From NCBI RefSeq assembly GCF_004337985.1, contig NW_021940919.1, forward strand, positions 434,001 to 498,000: a DNA stretch of 64,000 nt, read 5' to 3'. Position 1 is the first letter of the stretch, and each line of letters begins with the position of its first letter. Source of the DNA: Pyricularia pennisetigena (taxonomy: Eukaryota; Ascomycota; Sordariomycetes; Magnaporthales; Pyriculariaceae). Under the pieces are notes generated by a model. It ran no database searches. It had not been told where the DNA came from and saw only the letters and a list, made by a program, of their open reading frames with translations. Position numbers and translations under genes: made by a program. Below are positions 47,066-59,879 of this stretch, piece after piece.

Positions 47066-48083
47066 TTAAGCTGTATTAATCCGGTGGTATTTATTGGTGG
47101 GTAATGGTATTTAATTTTCGTAGTTTTTTGGAATCGGGGTGTAAATCCGGAATATTTTAGGGATAAAATTTGGTTATATATCCTAGTTTTTCGCATTTAA
47201 AACATTTGCCATTTTTGGGATTTTTGCGCGGTTTTTTATATTGGGTCGCGTTAAGGTCCATAGGTCCGCTATATATTCCGTAGGAAATATTGTACTGGCG
47301 AAACGGTTTGGGGTATTGGTATTTGCATCCCGTATTGGTTTATCGTAAAATTAGCCCCTATACGCTGCGTTTTTCGCGTCGTTCCAATTTCCGTTTGTAA
47401 AATCGGTTATCGATTTTAATTGCTAATTTTACGTATTCGGCTAGGGTATCGGGTCGTTTTTTTTTAACAAATTCGTTTTTAATTTTTTTTTTAAATCCCG
47501 CATAAAAGCGTGTTATTAGGGCTTCGGGGCCCCATAGTAATTTGGCGGTAATTTGTCGAAATTCACTGGTATATTTGGATACCGATTTGGTTTGGGTAAG
47601 GCGTACCAATTTACGTTTAACCGTGCGTTCTTCGTTTGGGCTACCGAATATTCCCCTAAAGCATTTTTCGAAATTTTCGTAATCGTCGAAAATGCGGTTG
47701 GTTTCAATTTTACGGTTTTTTTTTTTATTATGGTCCAAATAATTTCGTAGAATTGGTTCGAACCAGGTAAACGTATCGCCCTTTAATAGCGAAACTGCGT
47801 AAATAACCTTTTTTGCGTTATTATCGAAATTATCCTCGTTAAAGTAAAGGTAAGCCCGGGTTCCCGTAAGGAATCCCTGCAGGGTACCTGGGGTACCATT
47901 ATAGGGTAATAGTAAAAGGTATTTAATATAATTCCTATTAGTTCGATTAATTTGTTCGGTTATTCGTTCTTAAAATTATCGATTTTTTGCTTGGAGCGTC
48001 GCGACCATTTAACGCAAAACGTTAGCGCTGGCCGGAGCGTTAATGGTAAAAGGGGTTTAAGGGGTGGTTTTGTTGGAAGATAT
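47066..48083 (-). pseudogene. gag: E3 gag, RIP-degraded
   Basis: Longest surviving capsid frame of the four at 47358-47738 (FRGIFGSPNEERTVKRKL, then ALITRFYAGFKKKIKNEF). The start is ATA instead of ATG. Confidence 0.82.
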
Positions 48084-48143
48084 TGTTTCGGCGATACTAT
48101 TCGGTATATTTTAAAGCAAAATATTAAATAAAAGCAATTAAAA

Positions 48144-48598
48144 TGTTACGATTAAGGTATCGGGTAACCTGTTTTTAGGGTAAAATATAGTGGGTTGAAG
48201 CAATTGAGCGTTTTAATTGGGTAATTGGGGTTTTTAATAATTGGGGTGAAATTATAATCGTTTTTAAGTAAATATTGAGGTTAATTAGAGTTTAATTGCT
48301 GTTAAACAATCCTAAAATCGAATTTATTTATATGGTAATAAGCGTGCTTTATATAAATTATGTTCCGAATGTGATTTCCCTTAATTTGTTACAGATCGTA
48401 GAGATTATTTCGCCTAATCTGTTGTGATTTTTTAAAGATTATTGAGATTACCTTTTTGGCGATTACGTGGCGTCACGTGATTTCTCCCTTAGGTAATCGA
48501 TGTTCTGTTGTCGGCGATTTCTTTGGGCGAGTGTCGTTAGGAGGGGTGTGACCCCGCCTGGCCTCATTGGTACCGACCCATTTTGTCTGGTCGTAACA
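48144..48598 (-). repeat. E3 5' LTR (right outer LTR of the dimer)
   Basis: 455 bp. The outer ~150 bp (48450-48598) are much less RIPped than the inner part or the middle LTR. Confidence 0.92.
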
Positions 48599-48737
48599 GC
48601 AGGGTTAAAATGGTCCATTTTATATTAAACGAATCGCTATTTATTACCCGCGTGGTCGAAATTTGCATGGAGGAAAAAAAAAAGGGTTAACGCGTTCTGG
48701 TTATAACCCCCAATCCTTGGATTTAAACGTAAATTGG

Positions 48738-48890
48738 TTATATAATAACAATTATTACAATCCTTTTCCTTCCCTACAATTATTATAACAATTATTACAA
48801 TTTTTATATTTTTGGATTGTAATAAATATTATAATAATTGTTATTTTTCCATTTTTGTAACAATTGTTACAATTTTTAATATATTTGCTA
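48738..48890. repeat. Cluster of TTGTAACAATTGTTACAA palindromes in an intron of the SNF2-like gene
   Basis: The perfect 18-bp palindrome is at 48855-48872. Near copies lie at about 48746, 48785-48806 and 48815-48842. The same motif recurs at 29330-33400, which is contiguous with this site when the E2/E3 insertion is removed. Confidence 0.8.
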
Positions 48891-51800
48891 ATTTTTTTAA
48901 TTTTATTGCTTTTATTTTGGAAAAAGCCAGTTTCGGTGTAATTATTATCCGATTAAACCTATCCCAAACCGAACGCGATAAAACCGTTTCCGATTTCACC
49001 GATTCCAGCTCCAATTTTAACGTTTATATCCTAAATATTAATATTTTTAACGTTAGTTTTAATTTGCACCCCAATTGTTGCATTAGCATTATTATCCCTT
49101 TAATATGGAACGTCAATATACAACTGCAAATTTATGGTCGTTTAATTCGGTTGGGTTAAAATAAACCTGTTATTTGGCGCATTTTCGAAATGCGAAATAC
49201 CTTTTTCGATTGGGTAAAAAATCGCATATTCCGGAAGGTTAATGCCCTTTTTTTTACTGTTCCGGCCGTTATTAATATATAATAAATATTATTTAAATAT
49301 ATTACGCGTATACGTTTCCTCAAAATTATCCAGTTTCCAATTGTTAAACAATTTTTGGCGTATAAAATAATAGCAATTATATTTTTCTGGCCTTTTAACT
49401 GTTTCGTTTGAATAATAAAACCCCCCTAGCATTTTAATGTTTTTTGTTTTAACAGGACGCGCCGCATGGGCGAATTTTATTTTCGCCTGGTTTTAATGTT
49501 TATGTTAAATATTTTTAAACAGTTTAACGAACAGGATTTGGTGGAAAAAACGTTAATTTTCATTTTAACGTTGGGTCCAGTTTATATTAATTACTAATAC
49601 CAAAAACAAAATAGTGGCCGTAATACGTTTATTAATTATATTAATTGTATATATTTACCTTATTTCGATTTTACTATTATGGATTAGGGGTTTGTGGTTA
49701 AATTAATAAAATGGATTAAAAATAGCGATGGATTTTACGACGAAACCGCGACCGCGCGGGTTATCGGGGCCCTAATAAAGGATTTTGGTTCCTGGGTTAT
49801 TAAACGCCGGGAAATTAATAAACCGTTTAAAAAAGGTATTTTTAATAATAATAACGCCGATTTTTTAGCGGTCGTTATTCCGTTTTTTTTATTTATCGAT
49901 TTTGGCCTTAATTACGATAAATTTATATTCGATTCGTTAAAAAAACCCTGCATACCTATTTTAGAAAAGGATAAGGAGGAAAATGATTCGGTCCCTGGAT
50001 CGTTTACCGCGACCCCAGTTTGGAAAAAAAGGCGTGGCGTTAACAAACCCATTTTTAAAAAAATATTTAACGCTATTAAACGTTTTCGTCTTTTTTAATC
50101 GGTTTGGGTTTTTTTATTTTGTTTTTTTTTGGGGTTTAGTGCTATAAAATTAGGGGTTTTATATATATAATATTATAATAATTATCACTATTGGGATCCG
50201 GTTTAATAAATTTATTATTCGTAATTAATGGGGTATTATAATAACGGTTATTACCAGGATCTTTTTTGCTGGATTTATAATTGGCGGTGGATGGAAAATA
50301 TAATTTATTTGGGTAAGGAAAATAAATAGGAAACGGGTTATTTATACGGAGGATTTTGGAGGAGGTTATACCTCGCATTTTATTTTAAACCAAATTTACG
50401 ATTGGTATTTATTTATTTGTATTTACTGGTTTTGCGGACGCTATTTTACCTCCGTTATTCGCGGGTAAAATTACCGTTATTCGTCCATTTAACTCTTTTT
50501 TATAATAAAACGATCCTCGCTTTTACCCGTTTTAATTTACGTAATTTGCTTTTTATTACTTTAAATTTTATACGCCTTTTTCGTCGGATTTTTCGTATAT
50601 TCCGTCCAGCAAATTCTTTTCGGTGTTAATTATACCATTAATATTTAAACCGTTTGTCCGGCTATATCCCTTTTTTGGATTTGCCCCTGTTTTTTTAATA
50701 TCCGCCTAAAATAGCACGCTATTAAGGCGTACAATTTTTTTATTAAATACTTCCAATTTATCGCCTATTAGCTTTTTCAAACCCAGGTATAATAAATTAG
50801 GGCCGTCGAAATCGAAACTGGGTAATATTTCGGCCTTTTCGCTTCCCCAACCATTTTGGAATAACAAATATATATAATGGATTATATTTTGGTTGGTTAA
50901 TATTATATGGTATTTGTTATTAATACGTGTACGGGCGATATTTTCCAATGTTTTGCGCACCGTAATTGCGATTAGCCCCATCGCTGCACAATTTAGGAAT
51001 GTTTTTCGCAAATCGTGCGTGGAATTGCGGTTATTTTTAATATTTATGGCGAAACCCTTATTAATATATTTAATTGCTAAGTTTGCCGGTTTAAATCCAC
51101 TCCCGGCCGTGGTATATTTTACAAACACTAATTTTAAAATCCCGGTGCGTAGCGGTTAATTTATAACCTTTAATCGTAATAACCAGGTTAAATATAGCAT
51201 TTTAGGGCCATAGTTTTTTATTTTACAACCGTAAAAAAATAGGACTAATTACGGTATTATAATTTCCAATACGCCGTAATTTCTTTGGTGGAACGCGTTT
51301 ATTATTATTTATAAAAAGTTAATTATTTGTAAATAACGGCGTTGCGTGCGGAAAACGATATTAATTTTGGGTTTTATATCCCATAATCCAATATTTATTA
51401 AACCGTTAATATAATTAGCGAATATATTATTATAAATACGGTTTACCACGGAAATATATGTATTATATAATATATCGGTAAAAACCTTTTCCAAAGCGTT
51501 TTTAAAAATCTAATCCCTGTCCAATAATCCGTTTTGGATTAAAATAGCAATTATAATGTACAAAATGCGGGACCGGAATATATTTTATAAAAACCGTAAA
51601 ACGTGGTAAAACTTTTTTTTATTTTTTTAAAACTGGTTATATTTCCCTAACCTTATTATACTTATAAATATAATGGGGGCGTAATATTGTTATAATTGGT
51701 TAATAAAATTAAATTCGATATAAAAAAACGCTGGTACGGGTAATATCCATTATTTTTTGTTAAAAGGTCAAAATAATTCGATATAGGTTCCTTAAATAGC

Positions 51801-52341
51801 ACGGATATATAACGTTATTTTTTAATCCCTATAAACGAAAAACAGGACGGAAAAATAGTCGAAATAATCGGATAATAGGTTTAAAAAACGTTTAAAAAGG
51901 ATTTCGTGGATTTGGATAATTCCTACGTATTCCCCTTCGTTTTCGGTAATAGCGGGGGTTTGGATAAAATAAAAAATTGGTGTAATTCGTGCGAGGGTAA
52001 GGTATTGTGGGATTATTCCAGGCGTATATGGGCGGTTAAAGAATAAAAAGCTATAAATTTGGTATATTATATAATATTTGGCGTTTTCGTAATAGGTGTC
52101 CGGATATTATAAAAAAGCGGGCGTTTGCAACCATTTTTGGCGGAAAGGTACGGTGGCGTGCCATTGGGATTGCGTATATCGTTTAAATTTTGGCGTTAAT
52201 ATAAGGAGACACGATGTTAAATTTTGCATTCGGTTACGTTTTCCATATCCAAGGTCCTATACCTTGTCCAAAAAATTGAAATTGTTATATACGAAAGATA
52301 ATATTGGGTTACGAGCGATCCTTTTTAAATTTATTTATATG

Positions 52342-52342
<1 letters not shown>

Positions 52343-52403
<61 letters not shown>
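52343..52403. repeat. (TA)n microsatellite
   Basis: About 60 bp of alternating TA upstream of the DUF6589-like coding trace. Confidence 0.95.
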
Positions 52404-52410
<7 letters not shown>

Positions 52411-52634
52411 TATTGCTGTTCGCGGTAAAAGCTAAATATAAATATAAATATTGTTAATAACGTATTCGGGTAACGGCGATAAGTTGTTGGGTTTACCGTT
52501 TAATAATTTTATAAAATAAATATATTCCAAACCCGGATAATGTATTTACAATACGTTGTGGAATTCCATTATTTATAAAATATAATACGAATACGCGTAG
52601 CAAATAATTGCTTTTTTGGGGGGAATATCCGTGG

Positions 52635-53077
52635 TGTTACGACCAGACAAGTTGGGCCAGTACCAGTGAGGCCAGGCGGGGTCACACCCCTCCTAACAAC
52701 ACTCGACCTGAGAAAACACCGACCGACAGGAAACAAGATTACGTAAGGGAGAAAATCACGTAACACCACGTGATCGCCAAGAGAAGTGATTTTAGTAATT
52801 TGTAAGACCTCGATTGGGAATTACAAATCAGATAGATTAAAGGAGATCACATTTGGAATATAGTTTATATAAGACGCGCTTATTGCCATGTAAATAAATT
52901 CGATTTTAGGATTATTTAACAGCAATTAAATTCTAGTTAACCTTAATATTTATTTAAAAACGATTATAATTTTACCCCAATTATTGAAAACCCCAGTTAC
53001 CCAATTAAAACGCTTAATTGTTTTAACCCACTGTATTTTACCCTAAAAACAGGTTACCCGATATTTTAATCGTAATA
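52635..53077 (+). repeat. E4 5' LTR
   Basis: 443 bp. The outer ~220 bp are almost free of RIP (compare the 3' LTR at 59437). Confidence 0.93.
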
Positions 53078-53137
53078 TTTTAATTGCTCCTATTTAGTAT
53101 TTTACCTTAAAATATACCGAGCAATATCGCCGAAATA

Positions 53138-54155
53138 ATATCTTCCAATAAAACCACCTTTTAAACCCTTTTTACCATTAACGTTCCGGCCAGCGTTAAC
53201 GCCTTGCGTTAAATGGTCGCGACGTTCCAAACAAAAAATCGACAATTCCAGGAACGAGTAACCGAACAAATTAATCGAACTAATAGGAATTATATTAAAT
53301 ACTTTTTATTATTACCTTATAATAATACCCCAGGTACCCTGTAGGGATTTTTTACGGGAACCCGGGCTTATTTTCATTTTAACGAGGATAATTTCGATAA
53401 TAACGCAAAAAAGGTTATTTACGCAACTTCGCTATTAAAGGGCGATACGTTTACCTGGTTCGAACCAATCCTACGAAATTATTTGGACCACAATAAGGAA
53501 AAAAACCGTAAAATTAAAACTAACCGCATTTTCGACGATTACGAAAATTTCGAAAAATGCTTTAGGGGAGCATTCGGCAACCCAGACGAAGAACGCACAG
53601 CTAAGCGTAAACTGGTACGCTTTACCTAAACTAAATCGGTATCCAAATATATTAATAAATTTCGATAAATTACCGCTAAATTATTATAGGGCCCCGAAAC
53701 CCTAATGGCACGCTTTTATGCGGGATTTAAAAAAAAAGTTAAAAACGAATTTGTTAAAAAAGAACGACCCGATACCTTAACCGAATACGTAAAATTAGCA
53801 GTTAAAATCGATAACCGATTTTACGAACGGAAATTGGAACGACGCGAAAAACGCAGCGTATAGGGGCCAATTTTACGACAAATTAACACGGGACGCAAAT
53901 ACCAATACCCCAAACCGCTTCGCCAATATAATATTTTTTACGGAATATATAACGGATTTATGGACCTTAACGCGATCCAATATAAAAAACCTCGCAAGGA
54001 TTTTAAAAGTGGTAAATGTTTTAAATGCGAAAAATTAGAATATATAACCAAATTTTGTCCCTAAAGCATTCCGGATTTACACCCCGATTCCAAAAAACCA
54101 CGAGGATTAAATACCACCACCCACTAATAAATACCATCGGATTAACACAATTTAA
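53138..54155 (+). pseudogene. gag: E4 gag, RIP-degraded
   Basis: Homologous to E1 gag over its length. The start is ATA, several TAA/TAG replace Gln or Trp codons, and the zinc knuckle reads CFKCEKLEYITKF. Confidence 0.82.
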
Positions 54156-57100
54156 AAAGCTGGACCATATGTTACGACGATAACTATATAATCCATAATA
54201 GCGTAAAAATGGACGCAAAATAATACCTACAAAAATTTAAAAACATTTGGACCTTAGCAATAGGAAACCGTGTATTTATTAAAACCAAACCACCGGTACA
54301 ATTACGCAGGTAAAACACCAAATTACCCGAACTTACGGAATTAAATATTTTAAAAAAATTAAAACTAAAATTATTGGGATAAACCCACTGCATCCGGATA
54401 ATCCAATAAGCCCCAACGGACGAATTTAATAACGAGTTAAAAAACGAATTTAACGAAAAAAAAACTATATTTTTAAACTTATATAGTGCAGCAAGGGAAA
54501 ACAACCCTTATATATATAAGAAAAAATTTATCGATTTATACCGAAACGACCAATTAGTGCAATTTCCCGGAATACCATTTCGAATACAAATACAAAACCC
54601 CATAGGATTAATCGATCCAATTTTCGGAAACCACCCAATTGTAAATACCAAATATCCTAAATATATAAAAATCTTTTGGGCAAAATGTTTTCGAAACAAT
54701 TACGGATTGCATTTTAGCAAAAAAATAATCCACGATTTTTTCCCACGACGACGCAAAATAATAGGCATCCACGAAATATATACCACCATTAAATTACCCA
54801 ATTGGGAAATTAAAATAAGATTTAACACCGAACCAGCGGTAATTTTTACCCTTTATAACGACTACCCTATGGTATATTATAACTAAAAACAATTCCTATA
54901 ATACGAATACACCCGAAATATTTGCAAAATACATATATTAGCCAAAACACAGGCATAATACGAAACGAAATTACGATAACCAAAACCCGCACCTATAACC
55001 AAAATTGTGTGGAATTCCAACGTTAAAAACAACGAAATACCTATAAACGTACGAAAAACGCCTGCACCAATAAGGCACCGATTTAATAAAATTAACGTTA
55101 AAAACAACCATACGCCCCGAAATAAAAAAAATAAAGACCCACGACGCGAATCCAACAAACCAAAAAACTAGGACAGCTAAACGGTATAAGGCACCAAACG
55201 GTAGTAATAAAAACGGAATAAAAAACCCTAAACGCCACGCAAGCCACGAAAATAGCACACGAACACATATTCCTAAATATACGATTTAATGGAAAACTTA
55301 TACAAACGCTTTTTAATAGCGGAGCATAAAGCAACTACATTTTTCCAAAAATTGTGAAAAAACGACGAATATTTTGGCGATAAAAAGAAAAACTATATCG
55401 ATTATAAACCGTAAAAGGAAAGGCAATTTTATACGGGAACGGCATTATCGAAACAAAGACCGTACATTTTTGGATGGAAAATTATGGACGAAAAAAATAA
55501 ATTATTTTGGATATTACGGAAATAGGGAATAAAAATATAATTTTAGGAATTCTTTAGTTTAAAAAAAACAACCCCCGGATAAATTGGACTATAGGCCAAA
55601 TTTAATGGGAAAAGCATTTAATTATTAAACGACCTCCAATACAGCAGGGTTTATATAGGAAATATAGGGCACGGAAAAATTAAATAAAGCAAATAACGTA
55701 TTTACAGGAAGGACGACCAACCCCGGAGCCAATATCGGAAAAAAAGCGACTATTTACAGGCCAAAACCGATCCAATTACACAATATAAACCACGAAAAAA
55801 CAGACCAAAAACGGCAAAATCCCAGAAAAATACCAAAATTATACACGGTTATTTAACCAAAAATTCGAAACAGGATTACCCGAACACAGTCCGTTCGACT
55901 ACGAAATACCATTAAAAAAAAAAACCCAATTAAAATTCCATAAAATATACGGTTTAAATCCGACACAAATGGAGGTTTTAAACGAATATTTCGCGGAAAA
56001 CTTTAAAAAAAATTATATTAAACCATCGATATTACCAGTAGGATACCTAATTTTTTTCGTACTAAAAAAAAACGGAAAATTACAATTATACGTGGATTAC
56101 AAACAATTAAACGACATTATAATAAAAAATTGCTACCCGCTCCCACTAATAAGAGAATTTCGAAACATATTTTACCAAATATAATGGTTTACGATATTAA
56201 ACCTTAAAAGAGCATATAATTTAATCCGTATAAAGGAAGGCGAGGAATGGAAAACAGCATTTCGCACTAAACGAAAATATTACGAATACCTGGTAATGTT
56301 TTTCGGTTTTACCAACGCCCCCGTAACTTTTTAAACCATAATTAACCACGTTTTTAAGGAATGCCTAGATATTTTTGTCGTTATTTACCTGGACGATATC
56401 TTTGTTTTTTCCAAAACGTTGGAAAAACATAAGAAATACGTCCACACAGTTTTACAAAAGTTACAAAACGCTAAACTTTTAATTAAACCCGAAAAATGCA
56501 TTTTTTACAGCAAATAAATTAATTTCTTAAAATATATTATCGCTTTTAGAGAAATTAGGATGGAAAAATTAAAAATCCAAATAGTAAAGGAATAGCCTTA
56601 ACCATAGAACGTAAAAGACGTTCGGGTATTTTTTGGATTCGTAAACTTTTACAAAAAATTTATTAAAAGTTACGGCGCGATCGCCACCCTATTGACTAAT
56701 ATAACCAAAAAAGATTTAAAATTCCAATGGACGGAATAAATACAGCAAACTTTCGAACAACTACGAAATGCAATAGCATAAAAACCGATCCTTAAAATAT
56801 TAAACCTAACGAAACCCTTCGAAATCGAAACCGACGCATCCGACTACGTAATCGGAGGATAATTTAACCAACGAAACGAAAAAAAACGCCTGCATTTTTG
56901 CGCCTTTTTTTCACAAAAATTATATGGACTAAAATTCAATTACCAAATCCACGATAAAAAATTTATAATTATTATCCGAACATTTGAAAAATAGAAACTA
57001 TAGCTATCCGGAACTAAACACGAAATATTAGTTTATACGGACTATAAAAACCTAACCCATTTTACTATTAGCAAAGTGTTGAACAAACGACAAATTAAAT

Positions 57101-58542
57101 GGGCAAAATTCCTATTAAAATTCCATTTTAAGATTATTTACCGAAAAAGAATAAAAAATGGTAGGGCCGACGCTTTTAACAAAAAACCAAACTATAAAAA
57201 TATAATACCCGAAAAAACACGGAAAATTTTTACGGTAAACGATAACGGAAACCTTTTACCAATTCACCGAAATTTTATAACGATTAACACGGTAATTATA
57301 TTAAAAAAAATACGGAAAATCTACGAAAACAAAATTTACGGATACTAAGGGATTTCCAAAACATGGAAACGGTTAAAACAGCACTATAATTTTAAAGGAA
57401 TACGATAAAAAATACGAAAAACCATTAAAAATTGCGAATTCTGCGCAAAAAGCAAATCCGCCAAACACAAACTTTACGGGTTTTTACAGCCTTTACCAGC
57501 CCCTAATAAGGCTTAGCAAACCATTATAATGGATTTTATCGTTAAACTACCACTTTCCGAAAAACTATTTACTAAAATTAAATATAATAGCATATTAATT
57601 ATAGTGGACAAATTTATTAAATACGCCTATTTCTTACCTTATAAGGAAAATAGCAACGCCGAAAAAATCGTTTATACATTCCTACGAATAATTGTTAACA
57701 ACTACGGATTTCCAAAAAACATTATTACGGATAAAAATAAGTTTTTTACATTAAAATTTTGGAAATTTTTAATAAAATAGTTAGGAACCGACCACAAATT
57801 ATTTACAGCATTTTACCCACAAATAAATGGACAAACAAAACGAGCAAACCAAATATTAAAACAATATTTAAAATATTATGTAAACCATAAGCAGGATAAT
57901 TGGGTACGGTTATTACCCATAGCATAATTCGTATATAATAATTTAAAAAATGAAAATACCAAAACAACCCCGTTTTATACCAATTACGGATTTAACCCTA
58001 CGGTATATGGAAAACCAAAAACCACGATTACGGCCCCACGAGCCGATAAACAAACAAACGAATTACGAAAATTCCACCGAAAACTCCAACAGGAATTGGA
58101 ATTCGTACGAAAAAAAATAACCAAATACGCCAACCAATATCGGATAAAGGGACCATTTTTCCAGGAAAGAAATAACGTTTACCTTATTCGACGCAATATT
58201 AAAATACAACGACCAAATAGCAAATTTAATTACAAAAAATTTAAACCTTTTAAAATCGATAAAAAAATTAGTAAAACCAATTACAAATTGTTATTACCAG
58301 GAATTATAAAAATCCACCCAACGTTCCACGTATTATTATTGGAACCAGTACCACCCGGTACCAATATATAAAAAATAATCGAAATCGACGAAAAAGAAAC
58401 ATACGACGTCGAACGAATATTGGACCACAAACGCAATTACGGTAAAACAAAATACCTTATTAAATGGGAAAACTACGGATACGAAAAAAACATTTGGGAA
58501 CCCCTTAACCACCTCCAAAATTACCAGGAATTATTCCGTTAA
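54156..58542 (+). pseudogene. pol: E4 pol, RIP-degraded
   Basis: A linker domain piece is open at 54557-54886; RT at 55969-56184 with the catalytic YLDD intact near 56388; integrase at 57529-57780; a C-terminal linker at 58096-58371; and a chromodomain ending near 58542. Stops are scattered throughout. Confidence 0.88.
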
Positions 58543-58630
58543 TATTACCAGGAATTGGATTTGCGAGCAAATTAACCAAAAAAAAGGACGATTTAAAAAA
58601 GTACCATTTACCATTCCTAAAAACTAAAAA

Positions 58631-59300
58631 TTAACCAGGATTCAAAACCACACCACCAAACGAATTTATAAAAAAACGATTAGCATATATTAATAAACCA
58701 AAATATACGGATAAAAACAATTTACCGACCGAATACTGCGTAAAAACACTTATTTCGTCCAACAAAAAAGGATTTAAAGGACTTATTGGGAAAGTCGAAT
58801 CCCAAACGAAATTGGAATCCGGAAAAAGCGATTCCAAAGACATTTTAGGAAAAATTTCGGCCGATCGCCGCCGTTCCTCCTGTTTTACCTTTTTACGCTC
58901 GATTCGATCCAATTCCTTTAAATCGTTAATCCCGCGAAATATAATTCGCATTATTTTTTTAAACTATAATTTCTTTTATTTTCGCAAACGGAAAAACTTT
59001 AATTGCTTTTTTTAAATCCTTTGTTATTTTACCAAAATGTTTTTTTCCAAAACCTTTATTTTAATATTAAGTTTGGAATGCTGCCGACCGATATTACGCA
59101 ATTGGGTATTCGAAATACCCAGCACGTCGCAATTAAAACGGTTAATACGGAAATATTCGATACAACGAAAGGAGTTTTGCGGGGATATTACGTAACGCAT
59201 TATACCGCGAAATTTACAATAAAAATAAAAAAATATATCCACCGAAAAAGGAAAAAGGGAAACAAAAAAAGCGTAACGACGTTTTGTCGACGAACGACCA
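58631..59300 (-). pseudogene. E4 antisense coiled-coil ORF (diverged copy)
   Basis: Two readable parts, 59024-59242 (NRFNCDVLGISNTQLRNIGR, then HSKLNIKIKVLEKN) and 58631-58951 (FRGINDLKELDRIERKK). Compared with E1 the heptad region carries extra residues, yet the flanking protein sequence is conserved. That suggests this frame was under protein-level selection before RIP. Confidence 0.62.
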
Positions 59301-59436
59301 GATTTTAATTTGGTTACGCGATTAAATATGGCGCAAAAAGGTTAGCAAAAAAGGAATATGGAAACAAAAACAAAAATTAAGGGAATACAAACTATTTAAA
59401 GGCCAAAAAGATTTAACCAAGGGAAAGGAAACCTAA

Positions 59437-59879
59437 TATTACGACCAAATAAATTGGGCCAGTACCAGTAAAACCAAGCGGGGTTACACCTTTCCTGACA
59501 ATATTCGACCTGAGAAAACACCGACCGATAGGAAACAAAATTACGTAAAGGAAAAGATTACGTAATACCACGTAATCGCCAAAAAAAGTGATTTCAGTAA
59601 TTTGTAAAATTTCGATTGGGAATTACAGATTAAATAAATTAAAGGAAATTACATTTGGAATATAGTTTATATAAAACGCGTTTATTGCTATGTAAATAAA
59701 TTCGATTTTAGGATTGTTTAGCAGCAATTAAACTCTAATTAACCTCAATACTTATTTGAAAACGATTATAACTTCACCCCAGTTATTGAGAACCCCAATT
59801 ACCCAGTCAAAACGTTCAGTTGCTTCAACCCACTATACTTTACCCTAAGAACAGGTTACCCGATACCTTGATCGTAACA
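59437..59879 (+). repeat. E4 3' LTR
   Basis: 443 bp; the first base pair set is TA instead of TG through RIP. The outer ~120 bp are lightly mutated. Confidence 0.93.

Larger units (their letters stand above)
34550..48598 (-). mobile_element. E2/E3: tandem dimer of the gypsy element sharing a middle LTR
   Basis: LTR-internal-LTR-internal-LTR, all three LTRs 455 bp and in the same orientation, internal parts 6341 and 6343 bp. A single target-site duplication GCAGG flanks the whole unit (34545-34549 and 48599-48603). It interrupts the SNF2-like gene. Both internal copies are RIP-inactivated. Confidence 0.93.
32796..50098 (+). pseudogene. SNF2-like helicase, RIP-degraded and split by the E2/E3 insertion
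   Basis: Exonic traces are 32796-34549 and 48604 to about 49260, with a C-terminal extension to 50098 after an intron. Motif I is LTNEIGIKKR (32868-32897; the ancestral form is the DEMGLGKT type). Ia is ILIFVPVNLIS. YYG, then IIIFYSIF (the ViTTYs position) and AITTPIINKIRDIIGF (the LTGTPIQN position, about 33650) follow. After the insertion: RVLVITPNPW, LNLSQTERDKTVSDF, WNVNIQLQ and GRLIRLG (49135-49155). Most stops come from CAA/CAG. SNF2 ATPases translocate on DNA and remodel chromatin; what this one served is unknown. Introns carry the TTGTAACAATTGTTACAA motif. Confidence 0.75.
52635..59879 (+). mobile_element. E4: full-length gypsy chromovirus of a subfamily with divergent U3
   Basis: 7245 bp, two 443-bp LTRs, target-site duplication CGTGG (52630-52634 and 59880-59884). 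The downstream half of the LTR and the coding part match E1-E3; the first ~230 bp of the LTR are clearly different. It interrupts the DUF6589-like gene and is RIP-inactivated. Confidence 0.95.
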
